Assembly (NCBI RefSeq): GCF_001696615.3 | Contig: NZ_CP032279.1 | Coordinates: 930,001 to 994,000 of the forward strand | Length of the DNA: 64,000 nt | DNA from: Acinetobacter sp. WCHAc010034 | GTDB lineage: Bacteria; Pseudomonadota; Gammaproteobacteria; Pseudomonadales; Moraxellaceae | Direction of reading: 5' to 3' | Position numbers and translations under genes: made by a program | Notes under the pieces: generated by a model | What the model was told of the DNA's origin: nothing | Databases searched by the model: none | What the model saw: the letters and a program-made list of their open reading frames with translations, nothing else | Shown here: piece by piece, positions 18,048 to 27,392 of the stretch | Numbering within the stretch: position 1 is the stretch's first letter | Layout: every line of letters starts with the position of its first letter

Positions 18048-19886
18048 CTATTTCCTGCGCAGATAATGCGCCACTTTTTGCGCCTGCGCGGCATCGCTCC
18101 ACCAGTAGTCAATGCCTGTCGACAGCTTGGGCTTGCGCTGCGGCTGCCGGTACATATTCCAGTATGCCAGCCAGTTTTCCCCTTTGCCATAGGTGGGAAT
18201 CTGATAATAGCCGGCGCGCAGCAGACGGTCTAAGGCCCGGGTACGGGTGACCAGGCTGGCGCGGTCAGGCGCGCGGATCAGCTGCTGCACAACCGCATCA
18301 ATCGCGGGATTTTTAATGCCGGCATAGTTGTAATTGCCGGGCTGATCCGCCGAGGCGCTGCCCCAGAACTGCGCCTGCTCCGTGCCTGGACTAAGGGACT
18401 GCGGCATGGCGTCCGTAGTCATGTCAAAGTCCTTGGTGCGCATGCGCTCTATGTACTGCGGCACATCCACCTGGCGGATCGTCATCTGAATGCCCAGGCG
18501 CTTCAGATTGCGCACAAAGGGCATTAAAGTGCGCTGCAGGCCGTCCTGATGAATCAGGAATTCAATTTCAACCGGCTTGCCGGATTTATCCAGCAGCCGG
18601 CCGTCTTTAAATGTATAGCCGGCATTCAGCAGCAGCTGGCGCGCAATCAGCAGATTGCTGCGGTTGAAGCCGCTGCCGTCAGACACCGAATATTTCCAGT
18701 CTTTGAGTACGCCGGCGCGCTGCACCGGATCAAGCTTTGCCAGCTGCGGCTTCAGCACAGCCAGTTCCGCTGCCGACGGCAGGCCTTTGGCCTCCAGTTC
18801 GCTGTTGGAAAAAAAGCTCTGCAGGCGCCGGTACTGGCCATAAAACAGCGCCTTGTTCTGCCATTCAAAATCGTAGGCATAGGTCAGCGCCTGGCGCAGG
18901 CGGATGTCCTGAAACGGCGCGCGGCGGGTATTGAAGACATAGCTCTGGGTGGCAATCGGGTTGTAATGCTGGAAGCGGTATTTCACCACCATGCCGGCTT
19001 TGACTGCCGGAAAATGGTATTCCGTCACCCATTTGCGCGCAGTCAATTCTTCATGCAGGGTATACTGCCCGGACTTGAAGCCTTCAAAAGCGATGTCGAG
19101 GCTGCGGTAATACACATATTTCAGCCGGTCAAAATTATAGCGCCCCTTATTCACCGGCAGGTCTTTGCCCCAGTAATCCGGATTGCGCTTATAGCTGATG
19201 CTGCGCCCGGCATCAATGCGCTCAATCAAATACGGCCCGGAGCCTAAAATCGGCTGCAGGGTAATGCGGCTGAAGTCTTTGCGGCTCCAGTCCTTTTTGG
19301 AATAGATCGGCATCTGCGCCAAAATCAGCGGCATTTCGGCATTGCTGTCCGACTTGAAGCTCATTTTGACCTGATGCCTGGACAGCACTTCAGTTTTGGC
19401 CAAATCCGCCAGATACATCTGCAGGCCCGGATTAGACTTGGTCTGAAAGGCGTCAAAGCTGTATTTGACGTCGGTTGCCGTCAGCGGCGAGCCGTCGCTG
19501 AATTTGGCTTTAGGATTGAGATGGAAAATCACATAGGCCGGCTTCTGCGGATCAAAAGTAGCTTTTTCCGCCAGCAGCGGGTACATCACCCCCGGCTCAT
19601 CCAAAGAGCTGCTCATCAGGCTGTCAAACAGGTAATTCACCCCGTCCGCGGCGCTGCCCTTGCCGTTCATGCTGTTCAGATTGTCAAAAGTGCCGTTGCT
19701 GGAGCTGCTTAAATAGCCGCCCTTGGGCGCAGCCGGGTTGGCATACGGCATGGCGGAAAGCCCCACATACAGCGGCGCGCTGTGCACGGCAACAAAAGGC
19801 GTAGTTTGCAGCGCCGCCCACGCGCCCTGCGTCAATGCAGCGCCGCAGGCGAAAATCAGGCGCTTGGCTGCGGACGGCATATGCAT
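18048..19886 (-). CDS. yejA: Periplasmic peptide-binding protein
   Basis: Solute-binding component (SBP family 5) of the Yej importer; 612 residues against about 604 for E. coli YejA. A signal peptide covers the first 25 residues (RLIFACGAALTQGAWA). Family landmarks are FDNLNSMNGKGS near 67, LNPKAKFSDGSPLTATDVKYSF near 120 (split by strand turns), and QALTYAYDFEWQN near 335. GGAG lies five bases before the ATG. It probably binds peptides that are passed to YejB/YejE; in E. coli this system also imports microcin C. It starts 24 bp after mltD on the same strand. Confidence 0.93.
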   Translation of the reverse strand: MHMPSAAKRLIFACGAALTQGAWAALQTTPFVAVHSAPLYVGLSAMPYANPAAPKGGYLSSSSNGTFDNLNSMNGKGSAADGVNYLFDSLMSSSLDEPGVMYPLLAEKATFDPQKPAYVIFHLNPKAKFSDGSPLTATDVKYSFDAFQTKSNPGLQMYLADLAKTEVLSRHQVKMSFKSDSNAEMPLILAQMPIYSKKDWSRKDFSRITLQPILGSGPYLIERIDAGRSISYKRNPDYWGKDLPVNKGRYNFDRLKYVYYRSLDIAFEGFKSGQYTLHEELTARKWVTEYHFPAVKAGMVVKYRFQHYNPIATQSYVFNTRRAPFQDIRLRQALTYAYDFEWQNKALFYGQYRRLQSFFSNSELEAKGLPSAAELAVLKPQLAKLDPVQRAGVLKDWKYSVSDGSGFNRSNLLIARQLLLNAGYTFKDGRLLDKSGKPVEIEFLIHQDGLQRTLMPFVRNLKRLGIQMTIRQVDVPQYIERMRTKDFDMTTDAMPQSLSPGTEQAQFWGSASADQPGNYNYAGIKNPAIDAVVQQLIRAPDRASLVTRTRALDRLLRAGYYQIPTYGKGENWLAYWNMYRQPQRKPKLSTGIDYWWSDAAQAQKVAHYLRRK

Positions 19887-19910
19887 ACTGCTCCGTGTAC
19901 TAGGCCGGCT

Positions 19911-22900
19911 TTAATTCGGCACTTTAATGACATCGCCAATCCGCAGCTGCGCGGAAGGCTGCAGGTCATTCATTTCCGCCAATGCATTGCTTTCCATGCC
20001 GTAGCGGCTGGCCAAGCCGATCAGGGTATCGCCGCGCTTGATGCGGTATTCGCTGATGGTCTTCGGAATGGCAATTTTCTGGCCGACGCGCAAGCCGGCG
20101 CGCGGGCTTAAATTATTCATTTCCGCCAGTTCCGCTGCGCTGATGCCGATGCGGCTGGCAATCGCATTCAGCGATTCTCCGGCCTTTACGGCATAGCTTT
20201 CTGTGCTGCCGGCATTGCGCGGCGCAGCTGAAACCGCTTTGCTGCTGGCCTTGGGCTGTTCCAGCACCGGCGCATCCGGCACATCACCAGTCAGCTTTAA
20301 GCGCTGGCCCGCCCGCACGGCGCTGCTGCGGCTTAAATTATTCAGCTCAGCCAAATAGTTCAGCTGCAGGCTGTATTTCTGCGCAATCGCGCTGAGGGTT
20401 TCGCCGGATTTCACCACATGGCTGTCTTTGACCAGTCCAGTACTGCCGCGGCTGCCGGCCTTGGCGGCGGCTTTGCTTTCGGTTTTCGCTTCCGCCTTAA
20501 CCTCTGGAACATCGCCGGTCAATTTCAGGCGCTGCCCTGCGCGCAGGCCCGCATTGCGGCTCAGGCCGTTGACATTAGCAATATAGTCCATGCCCAGATT
20601 ATAGCGCCCCGCAATGCCGGACAAGGTATCGCCGGACTGCACCGTATACTGTTCAGGAACCATTGCGCCGGCTGGAATTTTTAAAGTCTGGCCGACCAGC
20701 AGCCCGCTGCTGGCGGAAATTTTATTCAGCTCCGCCAGTTCGCTCATGGCCATTTTAGCCTGCGAAGCAATGCTGTACAGCGTGTCGCCGCGCTGCACCG
20801 CATAGCTTTCGGTTTTATAGCTGGCTTCAGCTTTGGCCTCAGGCTTCGCGCTGGAAACAGGCGATTTTTCATCCGCTTTGGCGCTGGATGAAGTCGCGGT
20901 GCCATTGACTTCATTTAAAGGCACATTGATTTTCTGCCCCACCAGCAGGCTGCTGGACGGAGTCAGGCCGGCGGTTAAATCCGCCAGCTCCTGATTGGAC
21001 AAGGCATAGCGGTCTGCAATCAGCTTCAGGTATTCGCCGCGCTTCACCGTATAGGACTTGGTCGGCACTTTCTGGGCTTTTTTCTCCGCTTCGGCCTTTT
21101 TGCTGTCCGCTTCCAGTTTCGCTTTAGAAGCCGGAGTTTCTTTCAGCGACAGCTTCTGCCCGACCAGCAGGCCGCTGCTGGCATTCAGGCCGTTGTAATC
21201 CGCCAGCTGCTTCACCGATAGGCCAAACTGGCTAGCAATGCCGCTTAGGCTGTCATTGGCTTTCACCACATAGCTTTCCGGCTGGGCTTTGGCCTTGGAC
21301 TGTTCCGGCGGCGCTGCAGGCTTCGCGTCATACAAATAAATCACGGTGCCGACATATAAAGTCGAGGACGCATCCATCTGGTTCCATTTGGCCACATCGC
21401 GCCAGTTCACGCCATTTTTCATCGCAATGACGGCCAGCGTGTCGCCTGGCTGAACCGTATAGGTGCTGCGCTTGCCTTTAGGCGCAACAACAACAATTTC
21501 AGAGTCGGTTTTAATGTAGTTTTTATCCAGATTGCGCTTCGCTTCGTCTGAATCCGGGCGCGTGCTTTCCGCTACGCCTTTAGGATAGGCAAAGCCCTTG
21601 GTCAGCTCTTTGCCCTGCTGCTCAGCTACGGATAAGCTGGTTTGAATCGCGGTCAGCTTGATTTTGCCGTCATAGGGGTCAACAATTTCCGTGCCTTGCG
21701 GCGCCAGCGCTTTCAGCTCCTGCACCACTTCGTCCTGTTCCGCCTTGCTGGCGACAGGCTTCAGCACTTCGTCCACAGTTTTGCTTTGGCCTTCGGCCTG
21801 AATGGCGGCCATGATCTGCTCACGCTCTTTGGCGGACAGCGGCGGCTCTGCTGAAACCGCTTTCACCGGCGCAGCCGGCGTTACAGCCACAGGAATGCGC
21901 GGCGCGCTGGGAATATCGGTGCTGGAGGCAAAGGCTGCCAGAGCCGATGAGCCTTGCGGCGTTTTAGCCTGCGGCCGGCCAAAAGCAGCGGCGCTGGAAT
22001 CGCTCACAGCAGGCTTGGCGGCAGCCGGTTTAGCTGCCGAAGCAATCAAAGGCGGCACAGACGCAGACGGCACAATCACTTTGGAATTCAAATCCGGCGG
22101 CGCTTCGCGCGATGGCGCAATCACGGCATTATTTTTCGGCAAGTCCTGGCTGAAGCCGCCGGCCCAGTAGCCGCCTGAACTGGACTGCATTTTTTTCAGC
22201 CTGCCGTCTACAGACGGGCTGACATCTGCAGGAATCAGAATTTTCATCGGGCTGGCCGTGTCAATGATTTCGCCGCGGTGGCCGGGGTTCAGCGCATAAA
22301 GTTCGGCGCGGCTTAAGCCGGTAACGGCTGAAATTTCATTCAGGCTAGCAGGCCCGACCACTACTTCCCTGAAGTGCGGGCGGTTGGCAATCGGCGGCAG
22401 GCTGACGCCGTACTCGCCCGGATTTTTAACAATCTGCGCAACCGCCAGGAAGCGCGGCACATAGTTCATGGTTTCCTGCGGCAGCTTCAGCGACCAGTAG
22501 TCTGTCGGCAGGCCGGCAGCCTTGTTGCGGTTAATCGCCTGCTGAATGCGGCCCGGGCCTGCGTTGTAGGACGCCAAAGCCAGCTCCCATGAACCGAACT
22601 GATTGTAAAGGCTGCCTAAAAATTCATAAGCGGCGCGGGTCGATTCAACCACGTCACGGCGCCCGTCATACATATTGGTCTGCTTCAAGCCGTAAATGCG
22701 GCCGGTGCTGGGAATAAACTGCCAGAGGCCGGCAGCGGCAGCGCTGGAAGTCGCGGCCGGGTCATACGAGCTTTCAATCACCGGCAGCAGCGCCAGTTCG
22801 GTCGGCATGCCGCGGCGCTCCGCCTCTTTCACCGTGTGGTACAGATAGCGCGACGCGCGCGCGCTTAAGCGGTCAATATAGGGCTGGCGCGAAGCGAACC

Positions 22901-23237
22901 AGCCGCGCTGCGCCTCAATGCGGGTGTCCCAATGGTTTAAATCCATCTTAAAGCCCACCGTCATGCGCTTCCACACATCGCCGTGCTTTAAAACCTGCAG
23001 CCGGTCGCCTTCCACCGCGCGCATATCGGTGGCGGAAAGCAGATCTTCCAGGCCATCCAGGCTGCCGGCATCCAGATAGCCAGAAGACCCAGCCATTTTC
23101 GACTTCGATGCCTGCGTTGCGCTTGACGTCGATGAACAGCCCGTCAAGCCTAAAGCGGCCAATGCTGAACCCAATACTGTAATTTTAAATAATGCAGGCA
23201 AAGCGGGCTGACACCGGATCAAGGCTGGTTTATACAT
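19911..23237 (-). CDS. mltD: Membrane-bound lytic transglycosylase D with eight LysM domains
   Basis: Lipoprotein that cleaves peptidoglycan between MurNAc and GlcNAc; 1108 residues, far longer than E. coli MltD (about 450). The ATG at 23237 gives a signal peptide ending in the lipobox LTGC; the longer frame from 23309 would bury it. The SLT domain (about 130-290) carries the catalytic Glu in LLPVIESSYDPAATS, then GLWQFIPSTGRIYGL and ALASYNAGPGRIQ. A low-complexity Ala/Pro/Lys linker follows (about 350-550). Eight LysM repeats occupy about 590-1108, most starting SYxVxxGDTL. LysM domains bind glycan. It is probably co-transcribed with yejA and divergent from rnhA-dnaQ. Confidence 0.93.
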   Translation of the reverse strand: MYKPALIRCQPALPALFKITVLGSALAALGLTGCSSTSSATQASKSKMAGSSGYLDAGSLDGLEDLLSATDMRAVEGDRLQVLKHGDVWKRMTVGFKMDLNHWDTRIEAQRGWFASRQPYIDRLSARASRYLYHTVKEAERRGMPTELALLPVIESSYDPAATSSAAAAGLWQFIPSTGRIYGLKQTNMYDGRRDVVESTRAAYEFLGSLYNQFGSWELALASYNAGPGRIQQAINRNKAAGLPTDYWSLKLPQETMNYVPRFLAVAQIVKNPGEYGVSLPPIANRPHFREVVVGPASLNEISAVTGLSRAELYALNPGHRGEIIDTASPMKILIPADVSPSVDGRLKKMQSSSGGYWAGGFSQDLPKNNAVIAPSREAPPDLNSKVIVPSASVPPLIASAAKPAAAKPAVSDSSAAAFGRPQAKTPQGSSALAAFASSTDIPSAPRIPVAVTPAAPVKAVSAEPPLSAKEREQIMAAIQAEGQSKTVDEVLKPVASKAEQDEVVQELKALAPQGTEIVDPYDGKIKLTAIQTSLSVAEQQGKELTKGFAYPKGVAESTRPDSDEAKRNLDKNYIKTDSEIVVVAPKGKRSTYTVQPGDTLAVIAMKNGVNWRDVAKWNQMDASSTLYVGTVIYLYDAKPAAPPEQSKAKAQPESYVVKANDSLSGIASQFGLSVKQLADYNGLNASSGLLVGQKLSLKETPASKAKLEADSKKAEAEKKAQKVPTKSYTVKRGEYLKLIADRYALSNQELADLTAGLTPSSSLLVGQKINVPLNEVNGTATSSSAKADEKSPVSSAKPEAKAEASYKTESYAVQRGDTLYSIASQAKMAMSELAELNKISASSGLLVGQTLKIPAGAMVPEQYTVQSGDTLSGIAGRYNLGMDYIANVNGLSRNAGLRAGQRLKLTGDVPEVKAEAKTESKAAAKAGSRGSTGLVKDSHVVKSGETLSAIAQKYSLQLNYLAELNNLSRSSAVRAGQRLKLTGDVPDAPVLEQPKASSKAVSAAPRNAGSTESYAVKAGESLNAIASRIGISAAELAEMNNLSPRAGLRVGQKIAIPKTISEYRIKRGDTLIGLASRYGMESNALAEMNDLQPSAQLRIGDVIKVPN

Positions 23238-23442
23238 AAAAAAATCCAAACAACTCGTATAAAATTTATTTTTTAGATCTGCCATTGTAGTGAAGCGGGA
23301 CGCAGACACAAGGCGTTAATTTAACGCTATTTCGGTATAAATGTTACAAGAAATTAAAAAATCGCAGCGATATCGCTTTCGCAATTCCAATTGCGCTATA
23401 CAATACTGCCCTTATCTTTGCCTTATTTGCGGATTCACATTT

Positions 23443-24828
23443 ATGTCACAAACAATCACTCTTTACGTTGATGGCGCATGTCGCGGCAATCCAGGTTTAG
23501 GCGGTTGGGGAGCATATGTCATCACTGAATCCGCAGAGCACAAGCTCTGCGGCGGCGAAGCCGAAACCACCAACAACCGCATGGAGCTGAGCGCTGCCAT
23601 TGAAGGCGTGCTGTTCTGCCCTGCAGACGCCAAGCTGGAAATCTGGACGGACTCTAAATATGTCAAGCAAGGCATTACCGAGTGGATTCACGGCTGGAAA
23701 AAGAAAAACTGGAAAGATGTAAAAAACCCGGACCTGTGGAAAAAGCTGGACGCCGCCTGCCAGGGCCGCGACATTGCATGGCACTGGATTAAAGGCCATG
23801 CCGGCCACCCAGGCAATGAAATGGCCGACCAGCTGGCCAACCAAGGCGCCGACGAAACTCTGGCAAAAATCAAAAACGGCATGGATGGCGCGCCTAAAAA
23901 AAAAGCGGAAGCTGACTGGCTGCTGAACGACCCTTTCGGCCTGGATCTGGCCGATGCCGAAGATGAGCTTGAGGCTGAAGACGCCCTGGACGCAGCGGAA
24001 CAGCCGGAAGAAATGCCGGAAGCGGCGGGCATTCCAGCAGATGCGCCGGCTGCCGGTGAAGCCTCCACGCAGCGTCCCGCCGCAGCGCCCATGCATCCAA
24101 TGATTGTGATTACGCCGGCCACGGTGGAAATGCAGGGCCCGCGCCAGCTGATTCTGGATACAGAAACCACCGGCTTCTACTTTCAGGACACTGACCGCAT
24201 TATTGAAGTCGGCGCGATTGAAATGATCAACCGCAAGCTCACCGGCAGCTCAATCCATATTTACATCAACCCGAAAAAGCCGGTCGGCGAATCGGAAAAC
24301 ATCCACGGCATAAGCGATGAGTTCTTAAAGGATAAGCCGGAATACGCGGAAATTGCAGGCGTGCTTTTTGACTACCTGAAAGGCGCGGAAATTATCGCGC
24401 ATAACGCGACATTCGATATGAACTTCCTGAACATGGAATTCACCCGCGTCGGCTTTCCCGCGCTGTCGGAAGTCTGCGAAGTCACCGATACCTTAGCGAT
24501 GGCCAAGGCCAAGCATCCCGGGCAGAAAAATTCCCTGGATGCCTTAGTGCGGCGCTATGAAATTCCGCAGCGCGACCGGACCTTCCACGGCGCCCTGCTG
24601 GATGCGGAAATCCTGTCAGATGTTTATCTGGCGATGACCGGCGGCCAGGTTTCCTTTGATATGGATGCCCTGACCTATGCCGATCATGCCCAAGGGCAAA
24701 CCGACAGACAGGCCGTGCAAATTGAGCTGCCGCTGATTCTGCCGAGCGCGGCGGAGCTTGAGGCGCATGAGAATTGGGTCAAGGAATTTGCAGAAAAACA
24801 TGGCACGCCTTGCCTTTTTGCAAAATAA
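23443..24828 (+). CDS. rnhA-dnaQ: RNase HI - DNA polymerase III epsilon (DnaQ) fusion
   Basis: One 461-residue protein joining two replication enzymes. Residues 1-150 are RNase HI, which degrades RNA in RNA:DNA hybrids: YVDGACRGNPGLGGWG, NRMELSAAIEG and IWTDSKYVKQGI supply the acidic site. An acidic Ala/Glu-rich linker spans about 160-225. Residues about 235-405 are the proofreading 3'-5' exonuclease, with LILDTETTGF (Exo I), IAHNATFDMNF (Exo II) and HGALLDAEILSDVYL (Exo III). The C-terminal tail, ending near a polymerase-binding position, contains IELPLILPSA, a likely clamp- or alpha-contact segment. The ATG at 23443 is the first start giving a canonical RNase H end. I recall this fusion as typical of Acinetobacter. 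Confidence 0.95.
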   Translation: MSQTITLYVDGACRGNPGLGGWGAYVITESAEHKLCGGEAETTNNRMELSAAIEGVLFCPADAKLEIWTDSKYVKQGITEWIHGWKKKNWKDVKNPDLWKKLDAACQGRDIAWHWIKGHAGHPGNEMADQLANQGADETLAKIKNGMDGAPKKKAEADWLLNDPFGLDLADAEDELEAEDALDAAEQPEEMPEAAGIPADAPAAGEASTQRPAAAPMHPMIVITPATVEMQGPRQLILDTETTGFYFQDTDRIIEVGAIEMINRKLTGSSIHIYINPKKPVGESENIHGISDEFLKDKPEYAEIAGVLFDYLKGAEIIAHNATFDMNFLNMEFTRVGFPALSEVCEVTDTLAMAKAKHPGQKNSLDALVRRYEIPQRDRTFHGALLDAEILSDVYLAMTGGQVSFDMDALTYADHAQGQTDRQAVQIELPLILPSAAELEAHENWVKEFAEKHGTPCLFAK

Positions 24829-24955
24829 AATCTACATTCCCTGTTACTTTTTGTATTTAAACCGTTAATACTTACGCTATAGTTAAACAAAAGATGGCCC
24901 GCCTGAACGCAGGCGGCTCATAAACAAGATAAAACCCTAGGAAAGGTGCAGATCC

Positions 24956-26599
24956 ATGTCTTACCAAACCTCTATTCATTTTGACCCGACAGCACTGCTG
25001 ATAATAAAAAATGAGGTTGATAACTCGATTAAATTAGTCGAATCAGCAGTCAGCACCCTAGTAGAAGATCAGACTTTACCTTTCGGCATTGATGATGCGC
25101 TGAACCAGTTTGAGCAGTGCGCGCAAGTGCTGGCTTTAATTGACATGTCCAGCCTGGCGAAAATCGCCCAATATTCGGCGGAACTGATGCGCAAGATCAT
25201 GGGGAATCCTGCCGTTATCAACACCACCGATGTGGTGGCGCTCAGCGAAGGCACCACCATGCTGAAGCGCTATGTGGAGTTCATCTGCCTGCGCGAAGTC
25301 AAAATTCCGCAGTTCCTGCTGGACACCCTGAACCGCCTTGAACTGGCTTTAGGCAAGCCGGTAACTGCGGAAGGCCAGCATATTGAAGCGTTGCTGGACT
25401 GCATCACCCCGGACTTTGACCTGCCGCAGGCGCCTGCGCTGGAAAAATCCCAATATGTGCAGCGCCTGTACAAGCTGGCCTTAAGCAAGCTGCTGAAGCA
25501 GGAAGAAAGCGAGTTGGACCTTCAGGCCATTAAGCTGGCCGGCGCCTATTTGAGCGGGCTGTCAGAAAAGCACCCGAGCAAGCAGTACTGGAATCTGGTC
25601 TTCGCCGCTTTCAATCACATTGACCAGCTGCTGATCAATGAGCCGCGCCTGCGCACCCTAGTCAGCATTGAGCGCAACATCGCGCAGTACTTCAGCGCGC
25701 CGGAGCGCTTTAAAGCTTCGCTTTTAGACTTGGCGAATGTGCTGAGCCTGTGCATCAGCCAGGAAGATGAAGTGTCGCAGCATATCCGCGCCAAGCTGAA
25801 TATCGGCGAAGACCTGCTGACCGACACCCAGCTGCAGGTGTTCAGCCGCCATCTGTATGGCCCTGATTTCGACACCATGCACACCATCAGCAATCTGGTG
25901 ACCGCTGAAATGGCGCAAATCCGCAATGATATTGAGTTCAACTATCAGAACATGGCACCGGAAAAAACCCAGGAACTGCAGGGCAAGCTGCTGCAGCTGG
26001 CGAATATTTTCAAAGTGCTGAATCTGAATGAAGCGCACAATGACCTTGCGCGCCAGGCAGCCTCGCTGAGCCAAAGCGAAATTCTGAAAGATGACAGCTT
26101 TGCGCAGCAGCTGATGAACGGCATTTTGTCTGCAATGAACTCGATTGGCGTGCTGGAGCGCCACCACACTTCCAGCCGCCTGCAGCTGCGCGTGAACAAC
26201 ATGAATATTTCACTCGACCGCCTGGACGAAGCGCATGAAGCCCTGCTGAATGAAACTAAAAAACTGATTGACCTGTCCAGCCAAGCGCTGGTGCAGCATG
26301 TCAAAGATCAGGATGCAGCGCCTTTAGAAGCGGTGCCGGTGCAGCTGCGTGAAATTGGCGGCGCCCTGCTGTTCTTAAATGCCGAATCCGGCCAAGAGGC
26401 ATTGAGCGCTGCCGCCGGCTTCCTGCAGGAGCGCCTGGATGCTGCAGCCGAATTGAAGGTAGCTGACATCAACAATGTGCTGGACACGCTCGCAAGCGCA
26501 GACATGCTGATTGACAACTTGAAGAGCAAGCAGCCGGTGCTGCACGCCATGTTTAAAGTCGCACTGGACAGCAGCGGCAAGCTGAAATCGGCAGCCTGA
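24956..26599 (+). CDS. fimL: FimL-like pilus/cAMP signalling protein
   Basis: Cytoplasmic all-helical protein of 547 residues resembling the N-terminal Hpt region of ChpA. Pseudomonas FimL has the same relationship to ChpA and supports type IV pilus twitching and cAMP production. I see no phosphorylatable Hpt histidine motif and no kinase, CheW or receiver domain, as expected for FimL. Clusters such as ALLDCITPDFDLPQAP near 142 and RLQLRVNNMNISLDRLDEAH near 410 separate helical bundles. GGAAAGG lies about a dozen bases before the ATG. The nudC start codon overlaps its stop. The name rests on recalled similarity and could be revised to a general ChpA-like protein. Confidence 0.7.
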   Translation: MSYQTSIHFDPTALLIIKNEVDNSIKLVESAVSTLVEDQTLPFGIDDALNQFEQCAQVLALIDMSSLAKIAQYSAELMRKIMGNPAVINTTDVVALSEGTTMLKRYVEFICLREVKIPQFLLDTLNRLELALGKPVTAEGQHIEALLDCITPDFDLPQAPALEKSQYVQRLYKLALSKLLKQEESELDLQAIKLAGAYLSGLSEKHPSKQYWNLVFAAFNHIDQLLINEPRLRTLVSIERNIAQYFSAPERFKASLLDLANVLSLCISQEDEVSQHIRAKLNIGEDLLTDTQLQVFSRHLYGPDFDTMHTISNLVTAEMAQIRNDIEFNYQNMAPEKTQELQGKLLQLANIFKVLNLNEAHNDLARQAASLSQSEILKDDSFAQQLMNGILSAMNSIGVLERHHTSSRLQLRVNNMNISLDRLDEAHEALLNETKKLIDLSSQALVQHVKDQDAAPLEAVPVQLREIGGALLFLNAESGQEALSAAAGFLQERLDAAAELKVADINNVLDTLASADMLIDNLKSKQPVLHAMFKVALDSSGKLKSAA

Positions 26600-27375
26600 T
26601 GAGCGCGCTGTCCCTTGCCTATATTTTCAAGCAGCAACTGCTTCTGGTCGATGAGCGCTATCAGCTGCCGCGGGTTGAAAGCCTGGCAAGCGACCTGCTG
26701 ATCAGCGCGGGTGATCAGGTGATTGCCCGCGACCTGCTGGATGACGAATCCATTCCCGCAGGCCTGCAGCTGGTGCCGATCCGCCAGCTGCTGCAGCTGT
26801 GGACGGTTGAGCAGTTTGAGCAGGCCAGCCGCGCAATCCAGCTGCTGGAATGGCGGCGCAATCATAAATTCTGCAGCCACTGCGGCCAGCGGACTGAAGC
26901 GCATGGCAGCGAATACGCCATGGTCTGCCCGTCTTGCGGCTATCATCAGTATCCCCGCGTCAATCCCTGCGTGATTACCGTGATTACCCGCGGCAAGGAC
27001 GAAATTCTTCTGGCCAAAAGTGCGCGCAATAAAAACAGCGGCATGTATGGCCTGATTGCCGGATTTGTTGAAGTGGGCGAAACGCTGGAAGAGGCTGTCC
27101 GGCGCGAAACACTGGAAGAAGTCGGCCTGTCGCTGAAAGGCATTCAGTATTTGGCCAGCCAGCCGTGGCCGTTTCCAAGCAATTTGATGATTGCCTTTAA
27201 AGCCGAGTACGCTGCGGGAGATATTGCGCTGCAGCCGGAAGAAATCAGCGACGCCGCCTTTTTCAAGTTTGATCAGCTGCCGGAAATTCCATTCAAAGGC
27301 AGCATTGCGCATGCCATGATCATGCATGCGGTGCATGGCTCTGCCGCGGCCGACGATACGCGGGCCTGGCTCTAG
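26599..27375 (+). CDS. nudC: NAD+/NADH pyrophosphatase (RNA deNADding Nudix)
   Basis: Cleaves NAD(H) to NMN(H) and AMP, and removes NAD caps from RNA. The 258 residues match NudC. A zinc ribbon uses the Cys pairs in FCSHCGQR and VCPSCGYHQYPR near residues 94-115. The Nudix box GFVEVGETLEEAVRRETLEE lies near 155. The NudC-specific motif SQPWPFPSNLM follows near 190. The ATG overlaps the fimL stop (TGATG), so the two are translationally coupled. Confidence 0.95.
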   Translation: MSALSLAYIFKQQLLLVDERYQLPRVESLASDLLISAGDQVIARDLLDDESIPAGLQLVPIRQLLQLWTVEQFEQASRAIQLLEWRRNHKFCSHCGQRTEAHGSEYAMVCPSCGYHQYPRVNPCVITVITRGKDEILLAKSARNKNSGMYGLIAGFVEVGETLEEAVRRETLEEVGLSLKGIQYLASQPWPFPSNLMIAFKAEYAAGDIALQPEEISDAAFFKFDQLPEIPFKGSIAHAMIMHAVHGSAAADDTRAWL

Positions 27376-27392
27376 GCCGGCTTTCCCGCCCC

